A DNA stretch of 64,000 bases from Roseococcus sp. (GCA_026414745.1 JAOAIK010000017.1:60724-124723); one strand, 5' to 3'; shown: positions 33,666 through 44,497, numbered from the stretch's first letter. The notes: generated by a model from the sequence alone, not told the origin. Numbers and translations are program-made.

Positions 33666-34835
33666 GTGACGACGGCCATGGAGCTCGATCCCTATCCCGA
33701 GATCCGCGAGGCGGTGGCCCGGATCTGCGCCCGCTTCGACCTCGACTACTGGCGCCGTTGCGACGAGGAGGGCCGCTTCGCGCAGGAGTTCTTCGAGGCG
33801 ATCCGCGATGCCGGATTCCTCTCGATCATCATGCCGGCCGAGCTTGGCGGCGCGGGGCTCGGCATGCAGGCGGCGGCCGTGATGGTGCGCACCATCGCCG
33901 AAGGCGGCGGCGGCTGGACGGCCGCGAGCACGGTGCACGCCTACATCTTCGGCCCGATGTCCATCGTCGCGCATGGCAGCCCGGAGCAGCGGGCGCGCAT
34001 GCTGCCGCCGCTGATCAGCGGGCGCGAGCGCCCGTGCTTCGGCGTGACGGAGCCCAGCACCGGCCTGGACACGACGCGCGTGAAGACGCGCGCGGTGCGG
34101 CGGGGCGACACCTACTACATCACCGGCCAGAAGGTCTGGACCACGGGCGCCGCCATTGCCGACCGCATCCTGCTGCTGGCCCGCACCACCCCGATCGAGG
34201 AGACCGCGCGGCCGGTGGACGGACTCAGCCTCTTCTTTGCGCCCATGGACCCGCGCCATGTGACGGTGCGCCCCATCCCGAAGCACGGGCTCGGCTCCAT
34301 CGCTTCCTGCGAGGTGTTCATCGAGGAGCTGCCCGTGCCCGTGGAGGACCGCATCGGCGAGGAGGGTCAGGGCTTCCGCTGCCTGCTCGACAGCCTCAAT
34401 CCCGAGCGGATCATGGTCGCGGCCGAGACGGTGGGCATCGGGCGCGCCGCGCTCGGCCTCGCCGCGCGCTACGCGAAGGAGCGCGAGGTGTTCGGCCGCA
34501 GGATCGGCCAGAACCAGGCGATCCAGCATCCTCTCGCGCAGGGCTGGATGGAGCTGGAGGCCGCGAACCTGATGACCATGAAGGCCGCGGCGCTCTACGA
34601 CGCGAAGCAGCCCTGCGGGGCGGAGGCCAACGCCGCGAAGTTCCTCGCCGCCGAGGCCGCGAACAGGGTCTGCCGCCAGGCGATGATCACCCATGGCGGC
34701 TACGGCTACGCCCGGGAATACCATGTCGAGCGCCTGGCGCGGGAGAGCATGATCCCCGTGCTGGCGCCGGTGGGCCAGGCGCTGGTGCTCTCCTACATCG
34801 CCGAGCGCGTGCTGGGCCTGCCGAAATCCTACTGA
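33666..34835 (+). CDS. Acyl-CoA dehydrogenase
   Basis: 389-residue acyl-CoA dehydrogenase transcribed away from the IclR/TetR genes. Motifs: FLSIIMPAELGGAGLG (about 46-61), CFGVTEPSTGLDTTRVKTRA (about 124-143), TGQKVWTTGAAIADRILLLA and the C-terminal THGGYGYAREYHVERLARES (about 343-362). It should oxidise an acyl-CoA and reduce ETF. The GTG at 33666 has AAGGA 7 bases upstream; an ATG at 33678 is the alternative. Being divergent from the regulators, it is probably under their control and may act in the same pathway as the minus-strand island. Confidence 0.92.
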   Translation: MTTAMELDPYPEIREAVARICARFDLDYWRRCDEEGRFAQEFFEAIRDAGFLSIIMPAELGGAGLGMQAAAVMVRTIAEGGGGWTAASTVHAYIFGPMSIVAHGSPEQRARMLPPLISGRERPCFGVTEPSTGLDTTRVKTRAVRRGDTYYITGQKVWTTGAAIADRILLLARTTPIEETARPVDGLSLFFAPMDPRHVTVRPIPKHGLGSIASCEVFIEELPVPVEDRIGEEGQGFRCLLDSLNPERIMVAAETVGIGRAALGLAARYAKEREVFGRRIGQNQAIQHPLAQGWMELEAANLMTMKAAALYDAKQPCGAEANAAKFLAAEAANRVCRQAMITHGGYGYAREYHVERLARESMIPVLAPVGQALVLSYIAERVLGLPKSY

Positions 34836-34850
34836 GGGCGCCTTCGCGCG

Positions 34851-35821
<971 letters not shown>

Positions 35822-35825
<4 letters not shown>

Positions 35826-36814
35826 GCGGCGAGGCTCTCGGCATGCAGGCAGGCGACCTTGTGGCCGGGCGCCACCTCGCGCAGCGGCGGCTCGGCGGCG
35901 GTGCATTCGGCCGTGGCGTGGCGGCAGCGCGCGGCGAAGCGGCAGCCGGGCGGCGGGTTGAGCAGCGAGGGCACGGTGCCGGGGATCGCCTCGAGGCGCC
36001 GGTGCTCCGTCGCCGCGAGATCGAGGCGCGGGATGGAGCGGATCAACCCCTGCGTGTAGGGATGCCGCGGCGCGGCGAAGAGGGCGCGCACCGGCGCCTC
36101 CTCCACCACCTTGCCCGCATACATCACCACCACGCGCTGCGCCGTCTCCGCCACCACGCCCATCGCGTGGGTGATGAGGAGAACGGCCATGCCCAGCCGC
36201 TCCTTCATCTCGTTCAGCAGGTCGAGGATCTGCGCCTGGATGGTGACGTCGAGCGCCGTCGTCGGCTCGTCGGCGATGACGAGCTTGGGGTTGCAGGCCA
36301 GCGCCATGGCGATCACCACGCGCTGGCGCATCCCGCCCGAGAACTGGTGCGGGTAGTCGTGGATGCGCTTGTGCGGGTTGGGGATGTGCACGAGGCGAAG
36401 CATCTCCGCCGCGCGCTCCAGCGCCGCGCGGCGCGAGAGCCCCTCGTGGTGGCGCAGCGTCTCGGCGATCTGCTCGCCCACCGTATAGACGGGATTGAGC
36501 GAGGTCATCGGCTCCTGGAAGATGTAGCCGATCTCCTTGCTGCGGATGGCGCGCATGCCCTCGGGCGGCAGCGGCACGAGGTCGCGCCCCTGCCAGAGGA
36601 TGCGCCCGCCCGCGATGCACCCGGGCGGCATGGCGATGAGCTTGAGCACCGTCATCGCCGTCACGGTCTTTCCGCAGCCGGATTCACCGACGACGCAGAC
36701 CGTCTCGCCCGCATCCACGCCGACGGAAACGCCGTCCACCGCGCGGACCATGCCGTCATCGGTGGAGAAATGGACCTGGAGATTCTCGATCTCGAGAAGA
36801 CGCGGGCTGCTCAC
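35822..36814 (-). CDS. Peptide-type ABC transporter ATPase (DppD family)
   Basis: 330-residue ATPase of the DppD/OppD family. Walker [15 protein letters not shown] (about 41-54), [17 protein letters not shown] (about 97-113), [15 protein letters not shown] signature, Walker [13 protein letters not shown] and the C-terminal [17 protein letters not shown] cysteine segment. Works as a heterodimer with the DppF-type subunit encoded next. GTG start at 36814 overlaps the DppC-type permease stop (GTGA). Both ATP sites of the pair appear intact. Confidence 0.94.
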
Positions 36815-37740
36815 TTCACTCGCCTCGGATCGAAGGCGTCGCGCAAGCCGTCCCCCACGAAGTTGATGGACAGCACCGTCAGGAAGATCGCGAGCCCGGG
36901 GAAGATCGCCCAGTGCGGCGCGAAGTCGAGGTTGTCCTTCGCGTCGAACAGCAGGCGGCCCCAGGTGGGGATGTCGGGCGGGAAGCCGAGGCCGAGGAAG
37001 GAGAGGGTGCTTTCCGCGATGATCGCGGCCGCGATGTCGATGGTGGCCGCCACCAGAACGGGCCCGAGCGAGTTGGGCAGGATGTGCACCATCACCAGGC
37101 GCGTGCGGGTGGCACCGAGCGCCCGCGCGGCCTCCACGAACTCCTTCTCGCGCAGGGAGAAGAACTGCGCGCGCACGAGGCGTGCCACCGGCATCCAGCG
37201 GAAGCCGCCGATGATCAGCACGATGAGGATGAACACGCCCATCTCCGGCCCCACGATGCCGACGAGCGAATCGCGGAACAGGTAGATGATGAGCAGCAGC
37301 AGCGGCAGCTCCGGCAGGGAGAGGAAGAGGTCGGTCAGCCACATCAGCGCCGCGTCCACCCGCCCGCCGGCCATGCCGGCGATGGCGCCCACGATCACGC
37401 CAACCAGGATCGCCACCGCCATCGCCGCGAATCCCACCGCGAGCGAGATGCGCCCGCCATAGAGGATGCGCGCGAGCAGATCCTGACCGAGATCGTCCGT
37501 GCCCAGCGGATGCTCCCAGGAGGGACCCTGCAGCCGCTTGGAGAAGTCGATCTCGTCGATCGGCACCGTCCAGACCAAGGGGCCGATCAGAACGGCCAGG
37601 ACCAGGAAGCCGAGCACGCAGAGGCTGACCATGGCGAGACGGTGTTTGCGGAAGCGCCGCCACGCCTCGCCCCAGGGGCCCGGCTGGCGGCGCTCGGGTC
37701 CCGCGCTAGCGATAGCTGATGCGGGGGTCGAGCCAGCCAT
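36811..37740 (-). CDS. Peptide-type ABC transporter permease (DppC family)
   Basis: 309-residue inner membrane permease. After a Pro/Ala-rich cytoplasmic N-terminus the OppC-type helix is [40 protein letters not shown] (about 80-99) and the EAA loop [20 protein letters not shown] (about 193-212) follow. The ATG at 37740 lies 35 bases inside the DppB-type gene, an unusually long overlap; no other start codon occurs in frame before the first membrane helix except Met37, which would remove the N-terminal tail. Confidence 0.92.
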   Translation of the reverse strand: MAGSTPASAIASAGPERRQPGPWGEAWRRFRKHRLAMVSLCVLGFLVLAVLIGPLVWTVPIDEIDFSKRLQGPSWEHPLGTDDLGQDLLARILYGGRISLAVGFAAMAVAILVGVIVGAIAGMAGGRVDAALMWLTDLFLSLPELPLLLLIIYLFRDSLVGIVGPEMGVFILIVLIIGGFRWMPVARLVRAQFFSLREKEFVEAARALGATRTRLVMVHILPNSLGPVLVAATIDIAAAIIAESTLSFLGLGFPPDIPTWGRLLFDAKDNLDFAPHWAIFPGLAIFLTVLSINFVGDGLRDAFDPRRVK

Positions 37741-38665
37741 AGAGAAGGTCCGCGATCAGGTTGAACAGGATGACGAGGCAGGCGAACACGAAGGTCACCG
37801 CCATGATCACCGGCGTGTCATTGGACAGCACCGCACTGATGAGCAGCGAGCCGATGCCGGGCACGCGGAAGATCTGCTCGGTGACGATGGCGCCGCCGAA
37901 GATGATGGGCATCTGCAGTGCCACCAGCGTCACCACCGGGATCATCGCGTTGCGCACCACATGGCGGGTGATCACCGCCCGCTCGGGGATGCCCTTGGCG
38001 CGCGCGGTGGTCACGTGGTCGAGCCGGATCACGTCCAGCACCGCCGAGCGCACGAAGCGCACCAGCGCTGCGCCCTGGAACAGGCCGAGCACCGTCACCG
38101 GCATGATGGATTGGCGGAACTGGTCCCACCACCACTGCCAGCCTGTGGAGTCGAGCTGGGTGCGGTAGACGAAGGGGAACCAGTCGAGATGGATGGAGAA
38201 GAGCAGGATCAGCAGCAGCCCGGTGAAGAAGGTGGGCAGAGAGAAGCCGACGAAGGCGAGGGTGTTGGCGATCTGGTCGAAGATCGAATAGGGGCGGGTG
38301 GCGGCATAGATCCCCACCGGCAGCGCCACCAGCAGCGCCAGCAGCTGCGAGGCGCCGATCACCGCGATGGTCACCGGCAGGCGCTGCAGGATCAGGTCGT
38401 CCACCGGGATGCGCGAGACGAAGGAGAAGCCCCAGTCGCCCCTCAGCATGGCGAACAGCCAGTTGACATACCGGACGTGGATGGGATCGTCGAGGCCGAG
38501 GCTCGCGCGCAGGTTCGCGCGCACCTCGGGCGGCACGGCCGGATTGGTCGCCAGCTCCTCGAAGGGATCGCCGGGCGCCATCGCCAGCACGGCGAAGAGC
38601 ACCACGCTGATCCCGAGGATGCTCGGGATCATCAGCAGCAGGCGCCGGATCAGATAGCTGGTCAC
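37706..38665 (-). CDS. Peptide-type ABC transporter permease (DppB family)
   Basis: 319-residue inner membrane permease of the DppB family. First helix SYLIRRLLLMIPSILGISVV, the APGDPF motif (about 30-35), GASQLLALLVALPVGIYAAT, the ATPase-contact loop TTARAKGIPERAVITRHVVR (about 215-234) followed by NAMIPVVT. The GTG at 38665 begins 7 bases after the binding protein stop. Its 3' end overlaps the DppC-type gene by 35 bases in another frame. Confidence 0.92.
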   Translation of the reverse strand: MTSYLIRRLLLMIPSILGISVVLFAVLAMAPGDPFEELATNPAVPPEVRANLRASLGLDDPIHVRYVNWLFAMLRGDWGFSFVSRIPVDDLILQRLPVTIAVIGASQLLALLVALPVGIYAATRPYSIFDQIANTLAFVGFSLPTFFTGLLLILLFSIHLDWFPFVYRTQLDSTGWQWWWDQFRQSIMPVTVLGLFQGAALVRFVRSAVLDVIRLDHVTTARAKGIPERAVITRHVVRNAMIPVVTLVALQMPIIFGGAIVTEQIFRVPGIGSLLISAVLSNDTPVIMAVTFVFACLVILFNLIADLLYGWLDPRISYR

Positions 38666-38672
38666 GCGCGGA

Positions 38673-40466
38673 TCACGCCTCGCGCCACCAGTCGGAGAGC
38701 AGCCACATCGTGCTGTCCCAGGCGCTCAGCACCGGGCGCAGGTTGTTGAGGCTGGCGCTGACCAGCGGGCGCTGCACGATCGGAATGATGTGGTTGCTGC
38801 CCACGATCAGGTCGTTCATGCGGATGAACAGGGCCGCGCGCTTGACGGGATCGAGCTCGCCCTCCGCCTCGCGGAAGATGCGGTCATACTCCTCGTTGCG
38901 CCAGCGCACCACGTTGCGGCCCTGCCAGGAGTTGGCGCGGCTCGAGATCTCCCACGACACGTACTGGTTCATGAAGCGCTGCGGGTCCGCCTGCGTCATG
39001 GTCGTGGTGTACATCTGCATGTCGGCGTAGAATTTCGTGAAGGTGTCGGGGTTCGCCACGTCCGAGGAGAAGAACACCGAGGCCGTCACGGTCTTCAGCT
39101 CGATCTCGATGCCCGCGCGCTGCGCCGCCTGGCGGATGATCTGCTGGGTGCGCTGGCGCGGCGCGTTCACCGAGGTCTGGAAGACGAAGCGCAGCCGCAC
39201 GCCGTCCTTCTGCCGGATGCCGCCCTGGCCGCGCGCCCAGCCGGCGCGATCGAGGATCTCGTTCGCCCGCGCCACGTTGAACTCCATGCGCATGTTGGGC
39301 GAGCGGAAGCGCGGCGGATTGTTGAGGAAGTTCGGCGTGGCCGGCCCGCCGCGGCCGTAGATGAAGCGGCTGATGCTCTCGCGGTCCACCAGCAGGGCCA
39401 TGGCCTGGCGCACGGCCGGGTCGCGGAAGGCCGGGTGCTGGGTGGTGATGGAGCTGCGCTCGCCGTTCACCTCCACATTGGGGTCGGTGGTGTTGAGCTG
39501 GATGAACTCGACGTTCCCGCCCTCGACGATGTTGACGCGGCCGCGGCCCGTGGCCTCCAGCCGCTGCAGGATCTCGTCTTCCACCTGCAGGTTCCAGGCA
39601 TAGTCGAAGTCGGCCGTCTGCAGAACGGCGCGCGCCGCCGAGACGGCGTCGCCCCCGCCCTTGATCTCGACCGTGTCGAAGAAGGGACGATTGGGCAGGT
39701 GGTAGTTCGGGTTGGCCTCGGCCCGCAAGGTGTCGCCGGGCGCGAAGCTCACGAAGCGATAGGCCCCGGTGCCCACGGGGCGGAGGTTGGTGGGCGCGTC
39801 GCGCGAGTTCGGGCCGTTGAAGTTCGCGAAGAGGTGGCGCGGAATGATCACGCCCGCTGTCGCCACGAAGGCGTCGGCCCAGAAGGGTGTCGGGCGCTCG
39901 AACTCCACGCGCACCGTGTGGTCATCCACCTTCACCACGTTCAGCCCCTGATAGGAGCCGCTGGTCGTCGCCCCCACTGCAGGGTTGCGCGAATATTCGG
40001 CGGTGAACACCACGTCGTCGGCCGAGAAGTCCTGGCCGTCATGCCACTTCACCCCGCGCTTCAGCTTCCAGGTGACCGACCGGCCGTCGGGCGAGAGGCC
40101 GCCATTCTCGACCGAGGGGATCTCGGCGGCGAGGATCGGGTGCAGCGTGCCGTCCGTCGCCCAGCCGGCCAGAGGCTCGTAGAAGACCCGGCTCGAATCC
40201 TGGTTGGTCGTGCCCACCGCGAAATGCGGGTTGAGGAGGGTGGACGCCTGCCAATAGAGAATGCGCAGCGCCCCGCCGCCGCGCCGCGCGGGCGCGTAGG
40301 CCGGAACGGATTGCGCCGCCGCCGGCGCCGCGCCGGTCACCGCGAGGAGCTGCGTGGCCATCGGCGCCGTCAGGCCCAGCGCCGCAACCCGCTTCACGAA
40401 GCCGCGGCGCGAGAGGCTGCCGCGCTTCACCCGGCCGATCAGGTCGCGAAGCGTCTCTTCCGTCAT
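38673..40466 (-). CDS. Peptide-type ABC transporter substrate-binding protein
   Basis: 597-residue SBP_bac_5 family binding protein. A long pre-sequence contains LSRRGFVKRVAALGL with paired arginines and an AAAQS cleavage region around residue 52, suggesting Tat export after an N-terminal cytoplasmic tail. Family parts: LNPHFAVGTTNQDSS, LKRGVKWHDGQDFSADDVVF (about 137-156), FRDPAVRQAMALLVDRESIS. It is longer than usual DppA proteins. The ATG at 40466 is preceded by GGGAG at 7-8 bases and by a promoter-like element at 40522-40551; an upstream frame to 40526 lacks support. Ligand unknown. Confidence 0.92.
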   Translation of the reverse strand: MTEETLRDLIGRVKRGSLSRRGFVKRVAALGLTAPMATQLLAVTGAAPAAAQSVPAYAPARRGGGALRILYWQASTLLNPHFAVGTTNQDSSRVFYEPLAGWATDGTLHPILAAEIPSVENGGLSPDGRSVTWKLKRGVKWHDGQDFSADDVVFTAEYSRNPAVGATTSGSYQGLNVVKVDDHTVRVEFERPTPFWADAFVATAGVIIPRHLFANFNGPNSRDAPTNLRPVGTGAYRFVSFAPGDTLRAEANPNYHLPNRPFFDTVEIKGGGDAVSAARAVLQTADFDYAWNLQVEDEILQRLEATGRGRVNIVEGGNVEFIQLNTTDPNVEVNGERSSITTQHPAFRDPAVRQAMALLVDRESISRFIYGRGGPATPNFLNNPPRFRSPNMRMEFNVARANEILDRAGWARGQGGIRQKDGVRLRFVFQTSVNAPRQRTQQIIRQAAQRAGIEIELKTVTASVFFSSDVANPDTFTKFYADMQMYTTTMTQADPQRFMNQYVSWEISSRANSWQGRNVVRWRNEEYDRIFREAEGELDPVKRAALFIRMNDLIVGSNHIIPIVQRPLVSASLNNLRPVLSAWDSTMWLLSDWWREA

Positions 40467-40521
40467 TCCTGGTCTCCCATGCGTCCCTGCAGTCCGGGTT
40501 CTGTCCCGGTCATATCCTGAA

Positions 40522-40551
40522 CCCATAGCCCCGGCACGGAGGGGCGGCCAA
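40522..40551 (-). promoter_or_regulatory. Candidate promoter of the second peptide-type ABC operon
   Basis: TTGGCC (minus strand, 40551-40546) and TATGGG (40527-40522) with 18-base spacing, about 55 bases upstream of the binding protein ATG and just beyond the M20 amidohydrolase stop. Confidence 0.45.
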
Positions 40552-40574
40552 GAGAATGTCGCGCCCCGCCGCCC

Positions 40575-41771
40575 TCAGCCGCGCGACGCGCCCAGTTCCT
40601 GGTCCACCACGCTCGCCCAATAGGCAACGCCGAGCGGAATGATCTCGTCGTTGAAATCGAAATGCGGGGTGTGCAGGTTGGGCGAGCTGCCCTCCGGCCC
40701 TCTGCCGCCGCCGATGAACATGAAGGCGCCGGGCCGCGCCTGCAGCATCAGGCCGAAATCCTCGGCGCCGGTCACCGGCGCGTGCTCGCTCACGCCGGCC
40801 TCGCCGACCAGCGCGGCGGCCGCGGCGCGCGCGATCCCGGTCTGCGCGGGGTGGTTCACCGTGGCCGGCACGCCGTGGCGGTACTCCACCTCCGCCGCCA
40901 CGCCGTAGGCGGCGGCGAGGCCGTGCGCCAACTCGCCGATGCGGCGCTCGAGCAGCGCGCGCACCTCCTCCGTGTAGCTGCGGGCCGTGCCGGTGATCGT
41001 CAGCTCCGCCGGCATCACATTGGGCGAGACCGGCGAGCCGCCCTGGATGGAGCCCACGCTCAGCACCGCCGCCTCCAGCGCCGGCACGTTGCGGCCGATG
41101 ATGGTCTGCAGCGCCAGCACGAAATGCGCCTGCACCACCGTCACGTCGGTGGCGAGATGCGGGGTGGAGCCGCCATGCCCCCCTGTGCCGCGGAAGGTGA
41201 CGGCGAATCGGTCGGCGGCGGCCAGCGCCGGGCCAGGGCGGATGGCGAACTGCCCCGCGGGCAGGGTGGGCTTGTTGTGCAGGCCATAGACCGCGTCGCA
41301 GGGGAAGCGCTCGAACAGCCCGTCCTGCAGCATGGCGCGGGCGCCGCCGCGGCCTTCCTCGGCGGGCTGGAAGATCAGGTGGACGGTGCCGGCGAAGTCG
41401 CGGTTCGCCGACAGCCAGCGCGCCGCGCCGAGCAGCATGGCCGTGTGCCCGTCATGGCCGCAGGCGTGCATCAGGCCGGGGGTCGTCGAGGCGTAGGGCA
41501 GGCCGGTCTGCTCGGCGATCTGCAGAGCGTCCATGTCCGCGCGCAGGCCGATGCTGCGGTTGCCCGGGCGCGTGCCGCGGATGGTGCCCACCACGCCGAG
41601 CCGGCCCACGCCCTCGGTCACCTCGATGCCCAGCGCGCGCAGCTCCCGCGCCACCAGGGCGGCGGTGCGGTGCTCCTCCATGCCGAGCTCGGGGTGGGCG
41701 TGGATGTCCCGGCGGATGGCCGCCAGCTCCGGCAGCCAGGCCCGCACCGCTTCGACCACGCGCTGATCCAT
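40575..41771 (-). CDS. M20 family amidohydrolase
   Basis: 398-residue M20D-type amidohydrolase (hippurate/IAA-amino acid hydrolase, AbgB-like). It hydrolyses N-acyl amino acids or related amides. Metal and catalytic motifs are seen: HAHPELGMEEHRTAALV (about 24-40), LRADMDALQI, MHACGHDGHTAMLLGAARWL (about 101-120), FQPAEEGRGGA (about 134-144) with the general-base Glu, and the C-terminal HTPHFDFND metal His. The cap domain sits between. No signal peptide, so it acts in the cytoplasm. It stands between crcB and the second ABC operon and could process that importer's cargo (inference). Confidence 0.92.
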   Translation of the reverse strand: MDQRVVEAVRAWLPELAAIRRDIHAHPELGMEEHRTAALVARELRALGIEVTEGVGRLGVVGTIRGTRPGNRSIGLRADMDALQIAEQTGLPYASTTPGLMHACGHDGHTAMLLGAARWLSANRDFAGTVHLIFQPAEEGRGGARAMLQDGLFERFPCDAVYGLHNKPTLPAGQFAIRPGPALAAADRFAVTFRGTGGHGGSTPHLATDVTVVQAHFVLALQTIIGRNVPALEAAVLSVGSIQGGSPVSPNVMPAELTITGTARSYTEEVRALLERRIGELAHGLAAAYGVAAEVEYRHGVPATVNHPAQTGIARAAAAALVGEAGVSEHAPVTGAEDFGLMLQARPGAFMFIGGGRGPEGSSPNLHTPHFDFNDEIIPLGVAYWASVVDQELGASRG

Positions 41772-41834
41772 GCGCCTCGCCCTCCGTCATTGCTCGGTCA
41801 CATGCCATGCAAGCGGCTGGGCGCGAAGGGGGGC

Positions 41835-42182
41835 TCAGCGCCCCAGCCACCAGCCCAGCGCGAAGCCCGCGAGGCCAAGGCCGAGGCTCGCCGCCACATA
41901 GAGCGCGCCCATCCAGGCCGCGCGCTCCCACAGCAGCGCCGCCTCAAGGCTGAAGGCGCTGAAGGTGGTGAAGCCGCCGAGAACGCCGGTGACGAGGAAG
42001 AGCCGCGCCGGCCCCTCGATGCCCTGCGCCGCCAGCACGCCGATGGCGAGGCTGCCCAGGATGTTCACAACGAGCGTGCCCCAGGGGTAGGCGGCGCCGA
42101 GCAGCCACAGCGCGAGCAGCGAGACGCCGTAGCGCCCCATCGAGCCGAGCGCCCCGCCCAGCGCCACCAGTGCGAAGTTCAT
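41835..42182 (-). CDS. crcB: Fluoride channel CrcB/Fluc
   Basis: 115-residue dual-topology fluoride exporter with four membrane segments. The N-terminal GGALGSMGRYG, the pore NILGSLAIG (about 44-52) and the GGFTTFSAFSLE signature (about 69-80) are intact, including the Phe residues that line the fluoride path. The ATG at 42182 overlaps the rarA stop (ATGA); an upstream in-frame ATG at 42200 adds six residues. No fluoride riboswitch could be made out, which fits its position as the second gene of a rarA-led unit. Confidence 0.93.
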   Translation of the reverse strand: MNFALVALGGALGSMGRYGVSLLALWLLGAAYPWGTLVVNILGSLAIGVLAAQGIEGPARLFLVTGVLGGFTTFSAFSLEAALLWERAAWMGALYVAASLGLGLAGFALGWWLGR

Positions 42183-43504
42183 CGCCGCCGCTTCTCCCAT
42201 TCCGCGAGACGCCGGGCGATGGCCGCCTCCGCCCCGCGCTCCGTCGGATGGTAGAAGCGCTGGCGCCCCATCGCCTCCGGGAAGCAGTCCTGGCCGCTGA
42301 AGGCGTCCTCGGCCTCGTGGTCATAGACATAGCCGCGGCCGTAGCCGAGATCCCGCATCAGTTTCGTCGGCGCGTTCAGGATGTGCGCGGGCGGCATCAG
42401 GCTGCCGGTCTCGCGCGCCGTGCGCTGCGCCGCGCCCCAGGCCGTGTACACGGCGTTGGATTTCGGCGCGGTGGCGAGGTGCACCACGAGCTGCGCCAGC
42501 GCCAGCTCCCCCTCCGGCGAGCCGAGCCGCTCGTAGCACTCCCATGCGGCGATGGCGGCCGGCAGCGCGGAGGGATCGGCAAGCCCCACATCCTCGGCGG
42601 CGAAGCGCGCCAGCCGCCGCGCGATGTAGCGCGGATCCTCCCCGCCCGCGATCATCCGCGCGAGCCAGTAGAGCCCCGCATCGGGGTCCGAGGCGCGCAG
42701 CGACTTGTGCAGGGCGGAGATGAGGTTGAAGTGCTCCTCCCGGTCCTTGTCGTAGAGCGCGGCGCGCCGCGCGAGCAGCGCCGAGAGCCGTGCCGCGTCG
42801 AGCGGCGGCGTTTCGCCCAGCGCCTGGATCTGCTCGACCATGTTCAGCAGATAGCGCCCGTCGCCATCGGCCATGGCAAGCAGCGCCGCGCGCGCCTCGG
42901 CGGTCAGCGGCAGCGGCCGGCCGCCCTCGGCGCGCGCGAGCAGGGCGGAGAGCGCGGCCTCGTCCAGCCGGCGCAGCACCAGCACCTGGCAGCGCGAGAG
43001 CAGCGCGCCGTTCAGCTCGAAGCTCGGGTTCTCGGTGGTGGCGCCGACCAGCACCACCGTCCCGTCCTCCACCACCGGCAGGAAGCCGTCCTGCTGGGCG
43101 CGGTTGAAGCGGTGGATCTCGTCCACGAAGAGCAGGGTGCGGCGGCCGGCGCGGCGGCGTGCCCGCGCCTCCTCGAAGGCGCGCTTGAGGTCGGCCACGC
43201 CGGAGAAGACGGCGGAGAGCGGCACGAAGGCGAGGCCCGCGGCCTCGGCCAGAAGCCGCGCGATGGTGGTCTTGCCCACCCCGGGCGGCCCCCAGAGGAT
43301 GAGCGAGGCGAGGCTGCCCCGCTGGAGCATGCGCGTGATCGCCCCCTCGGGGCCGAGCAGATGCTCCTGCCCCACCACCTCCGACAGCGCGCGCGGCCGC
43401 AGCCGCTCGGCCAGCGGCGCGCCCTCCGGCGCTGGGGCGGGCGCAGGCGGCTCCGGCGGGCCGAAGAGGTCGGCGATGGTTTCGGGCTGACGGCGCGGGG
43501 CCAT
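42179..43504 (-). CDS. rarA: Replication-associated recombination protein A
   Basis: 441-residue AAA+ ATPase of the RarA/MgsA/WRNIP1 family, which acts at stalled replication forks with SSB. Ordered motifs: RPRALSEVVGQEHLLG (about 36-51), Walker A GPPGVGKTTIARLL (about 72-85), Walker B LLFVDEIHRFNRAQQD (about 123-138), sensor-1 GATTENPSFELN and sensor-2 LLSRCQV, then the helical tetramerisation domain DPDAGLYWLARMIAGGEDPR. N-terminal extension MAPRRQPETIADLFG is an SSB-binding-like leader. Divergent from the Bug array. Overlaps crcB by four bases. Confidence 0.94.
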   Translation of the reverse strand: MAPRRQPETIADLFGPPEPPAPAPAPEGAPLAERLRPRALSEVVGQEHLLGPEGAITRMLQRGSLASLILWGPPGVGKTTIARLLAEAAGLAFVPLSAVFSGVADLKRAFEEARARRRAGRRTLLFVDEIHRFNRAQQDGFLPVVEDGTVVLVGATTENPSFELNGALLSRCQVLVLRRLDEAALSALLARAEGGRPLPLTAEARAALLAMADGDGRYLLNMVEQIQALGETPPLDAARLSALLARRAALYDKDREEHFNLISALHKSLRASDPDAGLYWLARMIAGGEDPRYIARRLARFAAEDVGLADPSALPAAIAAWECYERLGSPEGELALAQLVVHLATAPKSNAVYTAWGAAQRTARETGSLMPPAHILNAPTKLMRDLGYGRGYVYDHEAEDAFSGQDCFPEAMGRQRFYHPTERGAEAAIARRLAEWEKRRR

Positions 43505-43540
43505 GCTGGCAGGATAGCCGCAAAGACAAGGGAGGACACG

Positions 43541-44497
43541 ATGACCCCACGCCGCCTTCTCCTGGCGGGCGCCGGCGCGCTGCTGGCCGTCCCGGCCCTC
43601 GCGCAGACGCGCAGCATCCGCCTGATCGTCACCTTCCCGCCGGGCGGGAGCACGGACATCCTGGCGCGGCTGATCGCGCCCGTGCTGGAGCGGCAGCTCG
43701 GCGCCAGCCTCGTCATCGAGAACCGGGGCGGCGCCAATGGCGCGGTGGGCATGGGGGCGCTGGCCCAGGCCGCGCCGGACGGGGCCACCTTCGCGCTGGA
43801 TGCGGGCGGGGCCACCACCAACCCGCACCTGATGCGCGGCCTCGGGTTCGACTACGCCACCGCCTTCGCGCCGGTCACCCAGGCCACCATCCTGCCCTCG
43901 TTGCTGATCGTGCGGGGGGACAGCGCGATCCGCGACTTCCCCGGCTTCCTGGCGCATCTGCGGGCCCATCCGGGGCGCGAGAGCTATGGCAGCTCCGGCG
44001 TGGGCACGGGCTCGCACCTCGCGGGCGCGCTGCTGATGCGCCGGGCCGGACTGCAGGCCACCCATGTGCCCTACCGCGGCGGGGCCGACCAGCTCACCTC
44101 CATCCGCCGCGGCGACACGCTGTTCACCTTCTCGACCATCCCGACTATCGCCGCGCTGATCCGCGACGGGGCGATCCGACCTCTCGCCGCCTCCACGCCG
44201 GAGCGCGCCAGCGCCTATCCCGAGGTGCCGACGGTGGCGGAGAGCGGCTTCCCGGGCTTTTCCATCTTCGACTTCCACGCCGTCTACGCGCCCGCTGGAA
44301 CCCCGGCGGAGCCCATCGCGCGCATGGCCGCCGCGGTGCAGGCGGCGATGGGCGATGCGGAGCTGCGCGGGCGCTTCCACCAGCTCGGGCTGGAGCCGGC
44401 CGCCCAGGGCAGCGAGGCCTTCGCCCGCTTCCTCGCGGCGCGCCGGGCCGAGATGGGGGCGCTGATCGCCGCCGAGGGCATCCGCCTCGACGGGTAA
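43541..44497 (+). CDS. Bug/TctC-family periplasmic binding protein (array copy 1)
   Basis: 318-residue Bug/TctC protein, first of four in tandem on the plus strand. Signal peptide MTPRRLLLAGAGALLAVPALAQ. Family motifs: VTFPPGGSTDILARLIAP (about 30-47), VIENRGGANGAVG (about 56-68), HVPYRGGADQLTSIRRG (about 166-182) and the C-terminal AEGIRLDG. The ATG at 43541 has GGAGG 5 bases upstream. The GGSTDILARL loop and the terminal EGIRLDG are shared with copy 2, so these two are the closest pair. No TctA or TctB gene accompanies the array, so the transport partner, if any, is encoded elsewhere. Confidence 0.93.
   Translation: MTPRRLLLAGAGALLAVPALAQTRSIRLIVTFPPGGSTDILARLIAPVLERQLGASLVIENRGGANGAVGMGALAQAAPDGATFALDAGGATTNPHLMRGLGFDYATAFAPVTQATILPSLLIVRGDSAIRDFPGFLAHLRAHPGRESYGSSGVGTGSHLAGALLMRRAGLQATHVPYRGGADQLTSIRRGDTLFTFSTIPTIAALIRDGAIRPLAASTPERASAYPEVPTVAESGFPGFSIFDFHAVYAPAGTPAEPIARMAAAVQAAMGDAELRGRFHQLGLEPAAQGSEAFARFLAARRAEMGALIAAEGIRLDG

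Noticed and set aside
41835..42182. Possible fluoride riboswitch upstream of crcB
   Set aside because: crcB is translationally coupled to rarA with no leader, and no crcB-motif pseudoknot could be seen before rarA.
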